This document shows, in pieces, positions 1 to 6,686 of a stretch of DNA of 33,819 nucleotides. Position 1 is the stretch's first letter. The number at the start of each line of letters is the position of its first letter. Origin of the DNA: a virus. The position numbers were made by a program, and so were the translations under genes. The stretch covers positions 1 to 33,819 of the IMG/VR virus record IMGVR_UViG_3300025425_000080; one strand, 5' to 3'. The notes beneath the pieces are model-generated. The model was not told the origin of the DNA and ran no database searches. It saw only the letters and a list, made by a program, of their open reading frames with translations.

Positions 1-128
1 CCATGATCAAAGTGTAGCACATGAACACGATGATTACGACGTAGGAAATCCAATGCTGCCATTGAATCTACTCCACCACTACACGCAAGGTAGATGCTTC
101 TAGGCAGTTTTGTTTGTAGTTTGATCAC
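1..128 (-). CDS. PP-loop ATP pyrophosphatase, TilS-like (5' end only)
   Basis: Reading leftward from a GTG at 128, the first 42 residues are visible before the window ends. They contain the N-type ATP-pyrophosphatase signature SGGVDSMAAL at about residues 18-27, then a beta-strand ending in LHFDH. That pattern is typical of TilS/MesJ, which adds lysidine to tRNA-Ile, and of related tRNA-thiolating or ligase PP-loop enzymes. The GTG overlaps the TGA of the upstream phosphoesterase gene (GTGA), which supports this start and translational coupling. The specific substrate cannot be judged from so short a piece. The PP-loop call is firm; TilS is only the nearest family by motif. Confidence 0.75.
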   Translation of the reverse strand, partial: MIKLQTKLPRSIYLACSGGVDSMAALDFLRRNHRVHVLHFDH

Positions 129-778
129 AGTTCTACATCAACGTAGTCAAGTTCGCCAATACATTGAAACTGTGTACGTCCGTACTTGTATGTCATAGTT
201 TTATGCCAATGTCCAAAGTACCATTCGTCTGGCTGATGAATATCCAAAAATCGATCAAACCACTGACCAGTACGGTTTGGATACATAGGCCCTGTTAAAA
301 AGCCTGAACCCCAAAACATCTCGTAACTAACACGCTGAGGACAATCGTGTGTGATCATAACACGTGGTCGATGGAAGTCATATGCTTCCAGCATCTGCTC
401 AAAGCGTTCATCTGAACATTCCTCATCAAACCACCAATCAACACCAGCAGTACGACGATACCATCCTGGAGGAGCAACAGGGTTGTCAATACTCCAAGCC
501 CCACCGATGAACATCACATCATCTTCGATGTTACCGTCGTTGATCCAGCCCACCATCTCCTCACGGCACACAGTAGGATTGTCGTGATTGCCACGAATGA
601 ATCTGTGAGTGCCATCTGCGTGGAAATCATTTACTGATTCATGCCAGTAGTCGCTTTGTCCCATGCCAATGCCAAAGTCTCCTACTTGAATAGTAGGGCC
701 TGCCCAGTCTTCAATACTGTAGGCCTGGTAGTGATTGAACATTCCGTGAATATCGCCAATAAGTCTAGTCAGTGCCAT
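125..778 (-). CDS. Calcineurin-like metallophosphoesterase
   Basis: The 217-residue protein carries the metallophosphoesterase motifs in order: GDIHG near residue 8, a GDFG block near 33, RGNHDNP near 62, THDCP near 145 and GHWH near 192. These Asp, His and Asn residues bind two metal ions in enzymes that cleave phosphomono- or diesters. The family includes Ser/Thr phosphatases, diadenosine-tetraphosphate hydrolases and cyclic-nucleotide or RNA 2',3'-phosphodiesterases, and the substrate is not evident here. No signal peptide is seen, so it should be cytosolic. The start at 778 lies inside the end of the preceding gene (14-nt overlap), and its stop overlaps the GTG of the PP-loop gene, so the three form one operon. 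Confidence 0.85.
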   Translation of the reverse strand: MALTRLIGDIHGMFNHYQAYSIEDWAGPTIQVGDFGIGMGQSDYWHESVNDFHADGTHRFIRGNHDNPTVCREEMVGWINDGNIEDDVMFIGGAWSIDNPVAPPGWYRRTAGVDWWFDEECSDERFEQMLEAYDFHRPRVMITHDCPQRVSYEMFWGSGFLTGPMYPNRTGQWFDRFLDIHQPDEWYFGHWHKTMTYKYGRTQFQCIGELDYVDVEL

Positions 779-1091
779 CAGTTACCTTCAATTTATCATA
801 TACCCAGTTGATCTTTTGCTCTTCGGTCCAGTCTTTGAGATAGTCATTTTGTTTATCAAACATTTCGAGCATTTGTTTTTGGTCAATTTCATAACACTCT
901 AGTATCTGCTCTCCGACATGTTTTTGAGAAAATTCTTCAACTTCCTCCATATATACACTGTCAGCAAGCCATTCTACCTCTACAGGTGCATCTAGGTTGC
1001 ATCTCTGTAGCTGATCCATAGGAACTACAAAGTGATGATAAAATGTAGATACTGTTGTTACTACTGCGTATTTTTGAGTTTGTTCAGTCAT
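765..1091 (-). CDS. Hypothetical acidic phage protein (108 aa)
   Basis: Not recognised. It is a soluble, acidic protein with a beta-rich first half (KYAVVTTVSTFYHHFVV) and a charged helical second half. No catalytic motif, Cys cluster or membrane segment is visible. Its end overlaps the start of the metallophosphoesterase by 14 nt, which supports it being a real co-translated gene. Confidence 0.6.
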   Translation of the reverse strand: MTEQTQKYAVVTTVSTFYHHFVVPMDQLQRCNLDAPVEVEWLADSVYMEEVEEFSQKHVGEQILECYEIDQKQMLEMFDKQNDYLKDWTEEQKINWVYDKLKVTDGTD

Positions 1092-1118
1092 TTTAGTACT
1101 TTCATGGTTCTAATTAGT

Positions 1119-1367
1119 CTAGGTTTCAAAACAGTCTCTTCCTGTTTGATGTTCAAAAGTTAGTAGTCCTGCTCTAGGAGCACCTGGTTTACTGCATACA
1201 CCCCAGTCTGCACCTAACTCACCTTCTAAAGGCAAGAACCAACGACATCCACAACTACAGTCAGGATAGTCATCACCGTCTGCCCAGCGTAGTATCTCCC
1301 CACCGTAGTCTGTATAGTCAGTGGGAAGACGCTTTAGCAGTGTGAACAGTTTCTCGTGCTGTGTCAT
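1119..1367 (-). CDS. Small Cys-containing conserved protein (82 aa)
   Basis: The protein has a CSCGC cluster near residue 38 and a C-terminal WGVCSKPGAPRAGLLTFEHQ-type segment. I have the impression of a family of small bacterial and phage proteins sharing this Trp-Gly-Val-Cys plus Arg-Ala-Gly-Leu block, but I cannot name its function. The Cys residues could bind zinc. It lies 27 nt upstream of the next gene and is overlapped at its 5' end by a possible small gene at 1318-1455. Confidence 0.6.
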   Translation of the reverse strand: MTQHEKLFTLLKRLPTDYTDYGGEILRWADGDDYPDCSCGCRWFLPLEGELGADWGVCSKPGAPRAGLLTFEHQTGRDCFET

Positions 1368-1455
1368 TTAGGTTTAAACACTCCAAGGCCAAGTCTGCTT
1401 CCAGTTTTTTGTATTCTGTAGCCAGTGTACGGTTGATTTTGTCAAATGTCAACAT
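1318..1455 (-). CDS. Possible small helical protein (45 aa)
   Basis: An ATG at 1455 opens a 45-codon frame. It begins MLTFDKINRTLATEYKKLEADL and is predicted to be largely helical with charged heptads. It overlaps the stop of the upstream membrane-protein gene by 14 nt, as its neighbours do, but also overlaps the next gene by 50 nt, which is long for this genome. Codon and residue use look protein-like. No family is recognised. The alternative is a chance frame filling the gap. Confidence 0.45.
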   Translation of the reverse strand: MLTFDKINRTLATEYKKLEADLALECLNLNDTARETVHTAKASSH

Positions 1456-1663
1456 CTTTTTCGCACCATTCGCGCCACTTCAAGATTTCTGTGTCTTTGC
1501 CGCGAACCTGTGTTTTGAGATAGCCATCTTTGATGAGACTATCAACAGTAGCAGTAACTGTCTCATCGATCTGACTTTTCTTGCCAATGTACCAACCAAA
1601 CACTGTGAACAGCACAGCAGTACCAAACAGCCACAATACCATTTCGTTGTAAAAAATATCCAT
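1442..1663 (-). CDS. Small single-span membrane protein (73 aa)
   Basis: Residues about 8-27 (MVLWLFGTAVLFTVFGWYIG) form one hydrophobic helix, followed by KK and a soluble charged tail. This is the usual layout of a small inner-membrane protein with a cytosolic C-terminal domain. Function is unknown. Its ATG overlaps the TAA of the upstream 49-aa gene (TAATG), so the two should be coupled. Confidence 0.65.
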   Translation of the reverse strand: MDIFYNEMVLWLFGTAVLFTVFGWYIGKKSQIDETVTATVDSLIKDGYLKTQVRGKDTEILKWREWCEKDVDI

Positions 1664-1812
1664 TATGCTTTTACCGCCTTGTATTTCTCGATTGAGTTAT
1701 ATTTAGAAGAGACTCCGAATTTTTTTTCGATAATTAAAATTGCCTCTTCTTCATCCTTAGCATATAAAAGGTCCATATGCTTTTTTCCTAGTATTATATG
1801 ATAATTGGGCAT
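1663..1812 (-). CDS. Small protein (49 aa), coupled between two membrane proteins
   Basis: This frame is short but well supported. Its ATG overlaps the TAA of the upstream gene and its TAA overlaps the ATG of the downstream gene, both as TAATG. It reads as a strand, then a helix rich in Glu (AKDEEEAILIIEKKFG), then a strand. A similar layout is seen in the 48-aa gene at 3541-3687, so both may be small alpha/beta phage proteins of one type. No family assigned. Confidence 0.65.
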   Translation of the reverse strand: MPNYHIILGKKHMDLLYAKDEEEAILIIEKKFGVSSKYNSIEKYKAVKA

Positions 1813-2060
1813 TACTTGCCTTTCAGTGTTCGCATCATATCTCGATTTTCTTGCTCTACCTTTTCCTTAGCGTCACGCCACATATCACGCACAAGATACG
1901 CAAGCATGGGCAGGCATACAAACGTAATTACAACTGCAAGCCCACTACCTTCAAACAGTGATTCTAGATATGTTGCTCCTATAATGACTGCGATAAGATA
2001 TACAGCAAAGCCTGTGGGCCACGCAAGATTTTTCAAAAAGTGTTTCCATACTCTGCTCAT
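1812..2060 (-). CDS. Small two-span membrane protein (82 aa)
   Basis: Two hydrophobic stretches (about residues 13-33 and 40-58) are followed by a charged, probably helical tail (RDMWRDAKEKVEQENRDMMRTLKGK). This suggests an inner-membrane hairpin protein. It sits one base downstream of the GIY-YIG-like gene and overlaps the next gene by TAATG. No family recognised. Confidence 0.6.
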   Translation of the reverse strand: MSRVWKHFLKNLAWPTGFAVYLIAVIIGATYLESLFEGSGLAVVITFVCLPMLAYLVRDMWRDAKEKVEQENRDMMRTLKGK

Positions 2061-2061
2061 C

Positions 2062-2607
2062 TTATGCTACTCCGCTCATTTTTTCATCGTTGAATTTTGG
2101 TTTCAAATTATCAATATAATATTTTTCAAGCAATGGCGACCAATTTTTTTCAGCAAGTATGTAAGAAAAACGCCAATTACGTAAGTTTGGATCGTGTTGA
2201 TACATTTTTCTTGCTGCAACACTATCTACTTGGCTGGTTATTACATCATTTTTAAAAAAAACTTTAGGATTACCGTTATTCCTAAAAATTTGAAGATGAA
2301 TGGCTTTTCTTTGTGATATATTACCTTGTCCAACATACATAATTTCTGCATCAGCACCAAGATCTACATTCCGTGTAGAAAAATTATACTCAGCATTTGG
2401 TGCATATGTGATAAAGTAAACTCCAGTACCACAATGAATTGCAGGAAATTTTAATCTGTCATAAAAACAAATAGGGTCAGACATTGGCTGATCTAAAATA
2501 TCTTTAAATTGACGTTGTAGCCTATTTAGCATACTGTTAATATCAACGGTTAGAGTATTGTATGTTTCTTCTACAATAACCTTGTGTAAAGAATTAATGA
2601 TTTGCAT
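2062..2607 (-). CDS. GIY-YIG-fold nuclease-like protein
   Basis: A GVYFITY strand at about residue 62 pairs with an IMYVGQG-x-x-x-x-R block about 25 residues later, the two strands that define the GIY-YIG catalytic core. A following Glu-Lys-Tyr-Tyr-Ile-Asp-Asn-Leu-Lys-Pro-Lys-Phe-Asn motif near the C-terminus matches the region that often carries the metal-binding Glu and a DNA-contact loop. Phages carry such genes as free-standing homing endonucleases or, less often, as repair nucleases. It lies one base after the 233-aa gene and has its own N-terminal extension of about 55 residues. The target is unknown. Confidence 0.65.
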   Translation of the reverse strand: MQIINSLHKVIVEETYNTLTVDINSMLNRLQRQFKDILDQPMSDPICFYDRLKFPAIHCGTGVYFITYAPNAEYNFSTRNVDLGADAEIMYVGQGNISQRKAIHLQIFRNNGNPKVFFKNDVITSQVDSVAARKMYQHDPNLRNWRFSYILAEKNWSPLLEKYYIDNLKPKFNDEKMSGVA

Positions 2608-2608
2608 T

Positions 2609-3310
2609 TTATGCCTCCATTTTGATCAGTTTGACATAGTTGATACGGTTAACTGTTAGCCCGGTATCGTTGTCTGTGGTTTGATTTTTTACATTGGCCC
2701 GGAAGCCAAACACTTCGCCTGTTTTGTATTCAAACTTGTTGCTAAACATAACTAGGTTACCGTCGAAGCCAGCAGTGTAAAAAAATGTTTCGTAGTTAAC
2801 ATTGTATACACGTTTGAGTATTTCAAGCTCACCAATAATTTTTTTATCTTTGATTGCGTGGCTTTCAGCAAACTCTGTCTTGAGGCGTACTTTGTACATT
2901 TTATCTTCAAGTTCGCGTTCTATAAATTGAGGAAGATACGCAATCAATCCCACGCGATTTGCAACAGTTTGTTCTTGCGAATATGCCTTGAATACATCAG
3001 ACTGAAAATCACTCAAATTACCCAAAGCCAGCATGGTATAACGACGCATATGTTTTTCTGCTGTTGCCATTGACTGTTTGTCTTGATCAATAACTTTCAC
3101 AGGAACAAAATCACTGGGCAAGTAAGAGTTGCTGTCTAGATAGAATGCAGCACTAAAAGCAACAATTTCTTTGTTGCTAAAAGTAGTGGGCCGGCCTTCA
3201 CTGTATCGCTTGGTAAATTTTACATAACCGTTGTTAACACGGTGCGCTGCAAAAGTAAGTTCGATTAAAAATTTTGTAGAATACATTTTGAGTTGCAGTA
3301 CATCTGACAT
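2609..3310 (-). CDS. Hypothetical phage protein (233 aa)
   Basis: Not recognised. It is a soluble protein with mixed alpha/beta character and no visible nucleotide-binding or metal motif. The second half is strand-rich (FFYTAGFDGNLVMF, EVFGFRANVKNQ, INYVKLIKM), which could be an OB-like or single-strand-binding fold, but this is only an impression. It is first in its operon behind a strong sigma70-type promoter embedded in an inverted repeat at 3330-3371. Confidence 0.6.
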   Translation of the reverse strand: MSDVLQLKMYSTKFLIELTFAAHRVNNGYVKFTKRYSEGRPTTFSNKEIVAFSAAFYLDSNSYLPSDFVPVKVIDQDKQSMATAEKHMRRYTMLALGNLSDFQSDVFKAYSQEQTVANRVGLIAYLPQFIERELEDKMYKVRLKTEFAESHAIKDKKIIGELEILKRVYNVNYETFFYTAGFDGNLVMFSNKFEYKTGEVFGFRANVKNQTTDNDTGLTVNRINYVKLIKMEA

Positions 3311-3329
3311 AACGTGCCTCTGTGTGTTT

Positions 3330-3371
3330 GTGCCTATACACTATTGTAGCATATAGGCACATCATTGTCAA
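3330..3371 (-). promoter_or_regulatory. Sigma70-type promoter inside a 9-bp inverted repeat
   Basis: TTGACA at 3366-3371 and TACAAT at 3343-3348 are separated by 17 bp. A perfect 9-bp inverted repeat (GTGCCTATA / TATAGGCAC) at 3352-3360 and 3330-3338 flanks the -10 box. The upstream arm lies in the spacer and the downstream arm lies just after the expected start of transcription. It would drive the gene ending at 2609. Confidence 0.75.
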
Positions 3372-3374
3372 CCA

Positions 3375-3536
3375 TTAGATGTTATAAGCAATATATGCCA
3401 AAATAGGAACAACAAGAAGTAATAGTACTCCTGCGGTGTTGTTGTATCTTGCCCAATAAAAAATCTTAGCAATGATTACAAAAGCAAGTAACCCTAAGAA
3501 CCCTAAAATTAACAGTGCTACCAAAGGATTTTCCAT
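3375..3536 (-). CDS. Very small two-span membrane protein (53 aa)
   Basis: The protein begins MENPLVALLILGFLGLLAFVIIAKIFYW and ends with a second hydrophobic stretch (AGVLLLLVVPILAYIAY). The ATG at 3536 is preferred over one 39 nt upstream because it follows directly after the stop of the 48-aa gene at 3541-3687. It is probably an inner-membrane peptide of unknown role, and could be involved in lysis or membrane takeover. Confidence 0.6.
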   Translation of the reverse strand: MENPLVALLILGFLGLLAFVIIAKIFYWARYNNTAGVLLLLVVPILAYIAYNI

Positions 3537-3540
3537 AATG

Positions 3541-3687
3541 TTAACCTTTTGCCACAGGATGTGATCGAATTTCATCTTTGCCGTATTGTGATTCGATCAT
3601 AGCTTTTGCTTGAGCTGCTCCCGGGGCTTGTACAGTTACCGGCACTCTTAAGCCACCGACTACTACCACTGCTTCATATACTTTCAT
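3541..3687 (-). CDS. Small alpha/beta protein (48 aa)
   Basis: The frame begins MKVYEAVVVVGGLRVPVTVQAPG and continues with AAQAKAMIESQYGKDEI: two strands, an Ala-rich helix and a charged end. The ATG at 3687 overlaps the end of the GIY-YIG gene by 14 nt, and the stop is 4 nt before the next ATG. It resembles the many small phage proteins with a beta-beta-alpha layout. No function assigned. Confidence 0.65.
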   Translation of the reverse strand: MKVYEAVVVVGGLRVPVTVQAPGAAQAKAMIESQYGKDEIRSHPVAKG

Positions 3688-4009
3688 TTTGATTCTCCGT
3701 TATTAAGTTGTTATAAGTGTTTTCAATCTCCCAATCAATCCAACTCACCACTTGTTTAGTTGAAATCTCTTGATTGATCCATTCGTATTTGCCGATTCCT
3801 GTACTAAACATGTGATTGTAGAACTCATGTTTGATGTTGGTTTCTAAGTCTTCGATGTGATTAGCAGGACCTTGGTAGACTTTATCAAACGTAACCTCGA
3901 TACCGCAATGCCCTTCGTATTTGCGCTTGCGGTTTTCAAGGTTACTTGTAATACCAAAGCATGTCTTGCCAACATGATTGCTCCAGATATACAAGTAACG
4001 CATGATCAA
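3674..4009 (-). CDS. GIY-YIG superfamily protein (111 aa)
   Basis: The N-terminus reads YLYIWSNHVGKTCFGITSNL, then Arg-Lys-Arg-Lys-Tyr. This matches the GIY-YIG core with the tyrosines spaced over two strands and the Arg on the first helix. The second strand is FGIT rather than YIG, a common variant. The conserved Glu may be in IEDLETNIKHEF. It overlaps the end of the ParB-like gene by 4 nt (ATGA). It is likely a compact free-standing nuclease or homing endonuclease; the second Met may be the true start. Confidence 0.6.
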   Translation of the reverse strand: MIMRYLYIWSNHVGKTCFGITSNLENRKRKYEGHCGIEVTFDKVYQGPANHIEDLETNIKHEFYNHMFSTGIGKYEWINQEISTKQVVSWIDWEIENTYNNLITENQNESI

Positions 4010-4964
4010 ATTCCGTTGTATTTGTTGATGTGTTGATCAGGCAGTGGAGGATAGTTTACATTGTTTGTATCGCACCACTTGTAAAAGTCTAGAATCAAAA
4101 TACTCAACAAACAGTTATCGCTCCACCCGCCTGGAAGGTCATTGACCTTATTAAACTTTTCCAGTCGTGCCTTACATGTCTTGTGAAACTTGTTCGGGCT
4201 TGCATATGTAGCTTTGAAAAACTTCATCAGCTCGTCTTGCCACTCACGAGTAAGAGTGAGTTTGTTTTTACGAGCCAGTTTTGCATAACGTCCTAGCGCA
4301 AGAACGAAGCCACCGTCTACGCCTTTTTCATTTGCAAAGTACCGATCGTGCAAGCTTAGTGCAAACTCAAGATCATTAATTGCAGTGTCGAAGTTTTCAG
4401 TTTGGTGTTCTGCAATCTTGTTGAGACCTGTAATGTAAGTAACCATACCAGGCTTTGCACCCATACCACGTGCTTCTACAGCAGGACGAGTAAACATGTT
4501 GTTTTCTTCAACCACTGTTTGGATACGTTCTGCATGTACATCTTCAAGCAGTGTGCTGCCATAGTTGCGAACACCACTCACACGACTTTTGTGCATGAAG
4601 TAAGGCTCTACTGCTTTACGACCCTTGTAGTTGATCAATCGGAACAAGAAGTTACCAAAGGCTTCGCCTTTGAGATCGCTGCCCGGAACAGTTGCTAGTG
4701 CATCGACTACCTTACATTGGATTTTAAAGTTTTTAGGAAGGATACCCGACACCCAAAGCAAAAACAGTACAGTAGCAGTATGCTGACCCTCTGGAACACT
4801 GTAACTGCCATCAGCAAGCTTGATTACATTGACCACTTGTGCTGCACGAGGATCAAAAGTTTCAATAATGTGTGCAATATGATCCCAGTCAACATCTCGT
4901 TGATTGTCAATGTTGATATTGATTTCGTTCAGATCGATATATTCGATGCGCCCAAAATCTTCAT
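4006..4964 (-). CDS. ParB-like protein with apparent 1-nt frameshift near the N-terminus
   Basis: The long frame downstream of about 4954 encodes a ParB N-terminal-like region. It reads EYIDLNEI, then R-x-VDW-x-HI-x-x-I-x-x-FDPRAA, then a strand and DGSYSVPEGQHT, the ParB-type catalytic/CTP-binding GxxR-like region with Gln-His. No start codon exists in that frame. The natural start is the ATG at 4964, which overlaps the upstream stop as ATGA, the usual coupling here. From that ATG the frame reads MKIL and soon stops. One extra T in the run at 4954-4957 would give MKIFGRIEYIDLNEI and a 319-aa protein. ParB-like proteins in phages act as nucleases or regulators. The break may be an assembly error, a real mutation, or recoding. 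Confidence 0.65.
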
Positions 4965-5155
4965 TTCATGCGTTGCGTTAGGGTATTGATTGCATCTAAA
5001 ATTTGTTTTTTAACTGGGGGTGTTTTAGTAGGTGCAACACGTTCTTGCAGTGACTCATACAAATTGCTGTTGCCAAGTTTTGCAATAGCATTTTCAATTT
5101 TTGCAATGCTAAAAGGATTGCGATTTGGAAGGATACGTTCGTTAGTAACTGACAT
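4961..5155 (-). CDS. Hypothetical small protein (64 aa)
   Basis: Not recognised. The protein is mostly helical and basic, with a Pro-rich middle (APTKTPPVKK). Its TGA overlaps the ATG of the ParB-like gene as ATGA, so the two are translationally coupled and may act together. An AGGAGAACTAAA leader precedes the ATG. Confidence 0.55.
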   Translation of the reverse strand: MSVTNERILPNRNPFSIAKIENAIAKLGNSNLYESLQERVAPTKTPPVKKQILDAINTLTQRMK

Positions 5156-5236
5156 TTTAGTTCTCCTATGTTTATCATCAGTTTAGATGTTGCTAGATTA
5201 TTCTAGCGTTTTACAACAAGTTAATGTTGTTAAGTT

Positions 5237-5265
5237 AATATAATAGTTTTATGGTATACTGTCAA
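5237..5265 (-). promoter_or_regulatory. Sigma70-type promoter
   Basis: TTGACA at 5260-5265 and TATATT at 5237-5242 are 17 bp apart. The leader of roughly 75 nt to the ATG at 5155 holds two small inverted repeats: an ACAAC/GTTGT pair near 5210-5230 and a CTAGA/TCTAG pair near 5190-5205. These could fold in the mRNA. Confidence 0.7.
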
Positions 5266-5660
5266 CCAGTTTGTGTCCATTTTTTATGTGCAACAGATTC
5301 GTTTTCTGCCCAACGAATAAACAATCCAAGTTCACGTCCGTGAGCTTCAATCTCATGCGGGCGATCCCAATAGTCACCTTCTGAGATACAGTCGGGCATC
5401 TCATCTTTAACGTATTGTTTAACATGAACTAGCTCGTGTGCCAATGTGGTCAACATCTCACGCATGGGCAGACTGCGCTTTACATCAATCTTATATTCGT
5501 TGTCCTCAAGGTGACAAGCATAACCATAGTTAGCGTCATTGGTCATACGTCTAAAGTTGATTTCGATACTGGGAGAGATGCCAAACTTCTGACAAACAAA
5601 GGTTGCCATGCTGTATGCATATTTGCGCTGATTTCGTGAACCGCCGTTGACTGTGATCAT
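5262..5660 (-). CDS. Putative zinc metallopeptidase, SprT-like / phage HExxH
   Basis: Residues about 72-80 read LAHELVHVKQ, a HExxH zinc-binding motif. A downstream YWDRPHEIEAHGREL segment offers a third ligand (His or Glu). Such compact HExxH proteins are common in T4-like marine phages and resemble SprT/Spartan-type or M48-like peptidases. There is no signal peptide, so it would act in the cytosol. Its start overlaps the upstream stop by 4 nt (ATGA). The substrate is unknown; processing of phage or host proteins is an inference. Confidence 0.7.
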   Translation of the reverse strand: MITVNGGSRNQRKYAYSMATFVCQKFGISPSIEINFRRMTNDANYGYACHLEDNEYKIDVKRSLPMREMLTTLAHELVHVKQYVKDEMPDCISEGDYWDRPHEIEAHGRELGLFIRWAENESVAHKKWTQTG

Positions 5661-5959
5661 ATTTGTACCGGTGTTTTGCCCGTGATAAGATATAACTTTT
5701 TGATTATAACATCCACAGCAGACTCTGTCAAGTAGCTTTTTACAATATCGCCATCCTCGGTAATACCAGGCAACTCGATCATATCTGACGCTACTCCCTC
5801 AGCAGCCTCAAACACCCCAATTTCGTATAGACCTTGATCAGAGCCATATCCGTCGTTAATAATGCTGAGATGGTAATCGCCAAAATCCAGCACAGCCTGT
5901 CGGCCGTCTGTTCCGCGCTCTTTGCATAGCATTTCGAAACTTTTAAGTTCTAGTATCAT
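5657..5959 (-). CDS. Hypothetical phage protein (100 aa)
   Basis: Not recognised. It is a small acidic protein with alternating strands (YHLSIINDGYGS, LYEIGVFEA) and a C-terminal helix. It is coupled by ATGA to the metallopeptidase gene and sits behind its own promoter at 5981-6009, so it heads a two-gene unit. Confidence 0.6.
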   Translation of the reverse strand: MILELKSFEMLCKERGTDGRQAVLDFGDYHLSIINDGYGSDQGLYEIGVFEAAEGVASDMIELPGITEDGDIVKSYLTESAVDVIIKKLYLITGKTPVQI

Positions 5960-5980
5960 TTCTCTCTCCGTGTTGTATAT

Positions 5981-6009
5981 TGTATAACACAGCTAGAGCT
6001 GTTTGTCAA
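5981..6009 (-). promoter_or_regulatory. Sigma70-type promoter with palindromic spacer
   Basis: TTGACA at 6004-6009 and TATACA at 5981-5986 are 17 bp apart. The spacer contains the palindrome ACAGCT-CT-AGCTGT, a possible repressor site. The -35 box overlaps the stop of the IF-1 gene. Confidence 0.7.
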
Positions 6010-6224
6010 ATTCTAAATGTGATTCTACCTTTGTTGAGATCATAAGGAGTCATTTCTAATCTGACTCTGTCGCCCATCACCAAGCGTATCCTAAATTGTC
6101 TCATTTTTCCACCAGTGTAACAAGTTACATTGTGTCCGTTTTCAAGTTCTACTTTAAACATTTGGTTAGGCAATACATCTACTATTGTACCTTCTAACTC
6201 TATTGTTTCGTCATTCTTTGCCAT
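6006..6224 (-). CDS. infA: Translation initiation factor IF-1 homolog
   Basis: The 72-residue protein has the same length and block order as bacterial IF-1. These are an acidic start ([20 protein letters not shown]), [10 protein letters not shown], a TGGKMR block, [19 protein letters not shown] and a KGRITFR end. IF-1 is a single OB-fold protein that binds the 30S A site during initiation and helps IF-2 and IF-3. A phage copy could bias initiation toward phage mRNAs or replace a limiting host factor. One local change is [10 protein letters not shown] in place of the usual HxSGKMRxNYIR, so the 16S-contacting loop may be altered. It overlaps the AbrB-like gene by 14 nt. Confidence 0.92.
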   Translation of the reverse strand: MAKNDETIELEGTIVDVLPNQMFKVELENGHNVTCYTGGKMRQFRIRLVMGDRVRLEMTPYDLNKGRITFRI

Positions 6225-6396
6225 TCTCTACCTTTGTTATAGAAATGGCACCATCTTCTGTTGTGATCTTCAATGTATCTCCCGGGTTCCATCCCATTTG
6301 TTTTGCAATCTCTGGCGGAATATTCATCAACACATTTTCAGGATCGCCTTCAATGTCTTCAAATATTTCGTCAACTGCGTATGTCTTATTTACCAA
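6211..6396 (-). CDS. AbrB/MazE/SpoVT-type DNA-binding protein
   Basis: The 61-aa protein has the swapped-hairpin AbrB signature: [32 protein letters not shown], i.e. Pro, a short helix, hydrophobic, then GD-x-L-x-I and a final strand. Such proteins are antitoxins or transition-state regulators. Similar lone AbrB-like genes occur in T4-like marine phages without a toxin partner. No MazF-like gene is adjacent. It overlaps both the IF-1 gene and the upstream 58-aa gene. Confidence 0.75.
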   Translation of the reverse strand: MVNKTYAVDEIFEDIEGDPENVLMNIPPEIAKQMGWNPGDTLKITTEDGAISITKVENGKE

Positions 6397-6562
6397 CCCA
6401 ATTACTCCAAATACGTTTGATTTTGCCTACCGTTGTTTTTGGTAAGACTTTACAACCAATAACCATTCCGTTATCAGTTTCTTTAACTTTTAATACGGCT
6501 GCTTGACTGCTGTTGCACTCAACCACATGCCGTTTTTTTGTTGTCGTTACTTCCCACTTCAT
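6386..6562 (-). CDS. Hypothetical small basic protein (58 aa)
   Basis: The ATG at 6562 follows an AAGGATG leader and a clear promoter. The protein is short, basic and strand-rich (MKWEVTTTKKRHVVECNSSQ...GMVIGCKVLP) with no known motif. It overlaps the AbrB-like gene by 11 nt and heads a promoter-driven unit with AbrB-like and IF-1. Confidence 0.6.
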   Translation of the reverse strand: MKWEVTTTKKRHVVECNSSQAAVLKVKETDNGMVIGCKVLPKTTVGKIKRIWSNWVGK

Positions 6563-6580
6563 ACATTCATCCTTTATTTT

Positions 6581-6609
6581 ATAATATACAAAAGTTGATG
6601 TTTTGTCAA
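6581..6609 (-). promoter_or_regulatory. Sigma70-type promoter for the AbrB-like/infA unit
   Basis: TTGACA at 6604-6609 and TATTAT at 6581-6586 are 17 bp apart, about 20-25 nt upstream of the ATG at 6562. The rest of the gap (6610-6686) is AT-rich with no other gene seen. Confidence 0.7.
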
Positions 6610-6686
6610 CTGTATTATATATCAATAGAGATAAATACATATACAGAGCGTGAGGGCGCACTTACTAGATTACATACGATAATTTA

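Noticed and set aside
351-1801. Open frames of 78 and 146 codons on the plus strand
   Set aside because: They lie opposite well-supported minus-strand genes, have unusual composition (Ser/Cys/Ile-rich) and no RBS or motif. The same holds for almost all other plus-strand frames in the window.
6211-6396. Antitoxin of a toxin-antitoxin pair
   Set aside because: No MazF- or VapC-like toxin gene adjoins it. Neighbours are IF-1 and a 58-aa unknown. A lone regulator is more likely.
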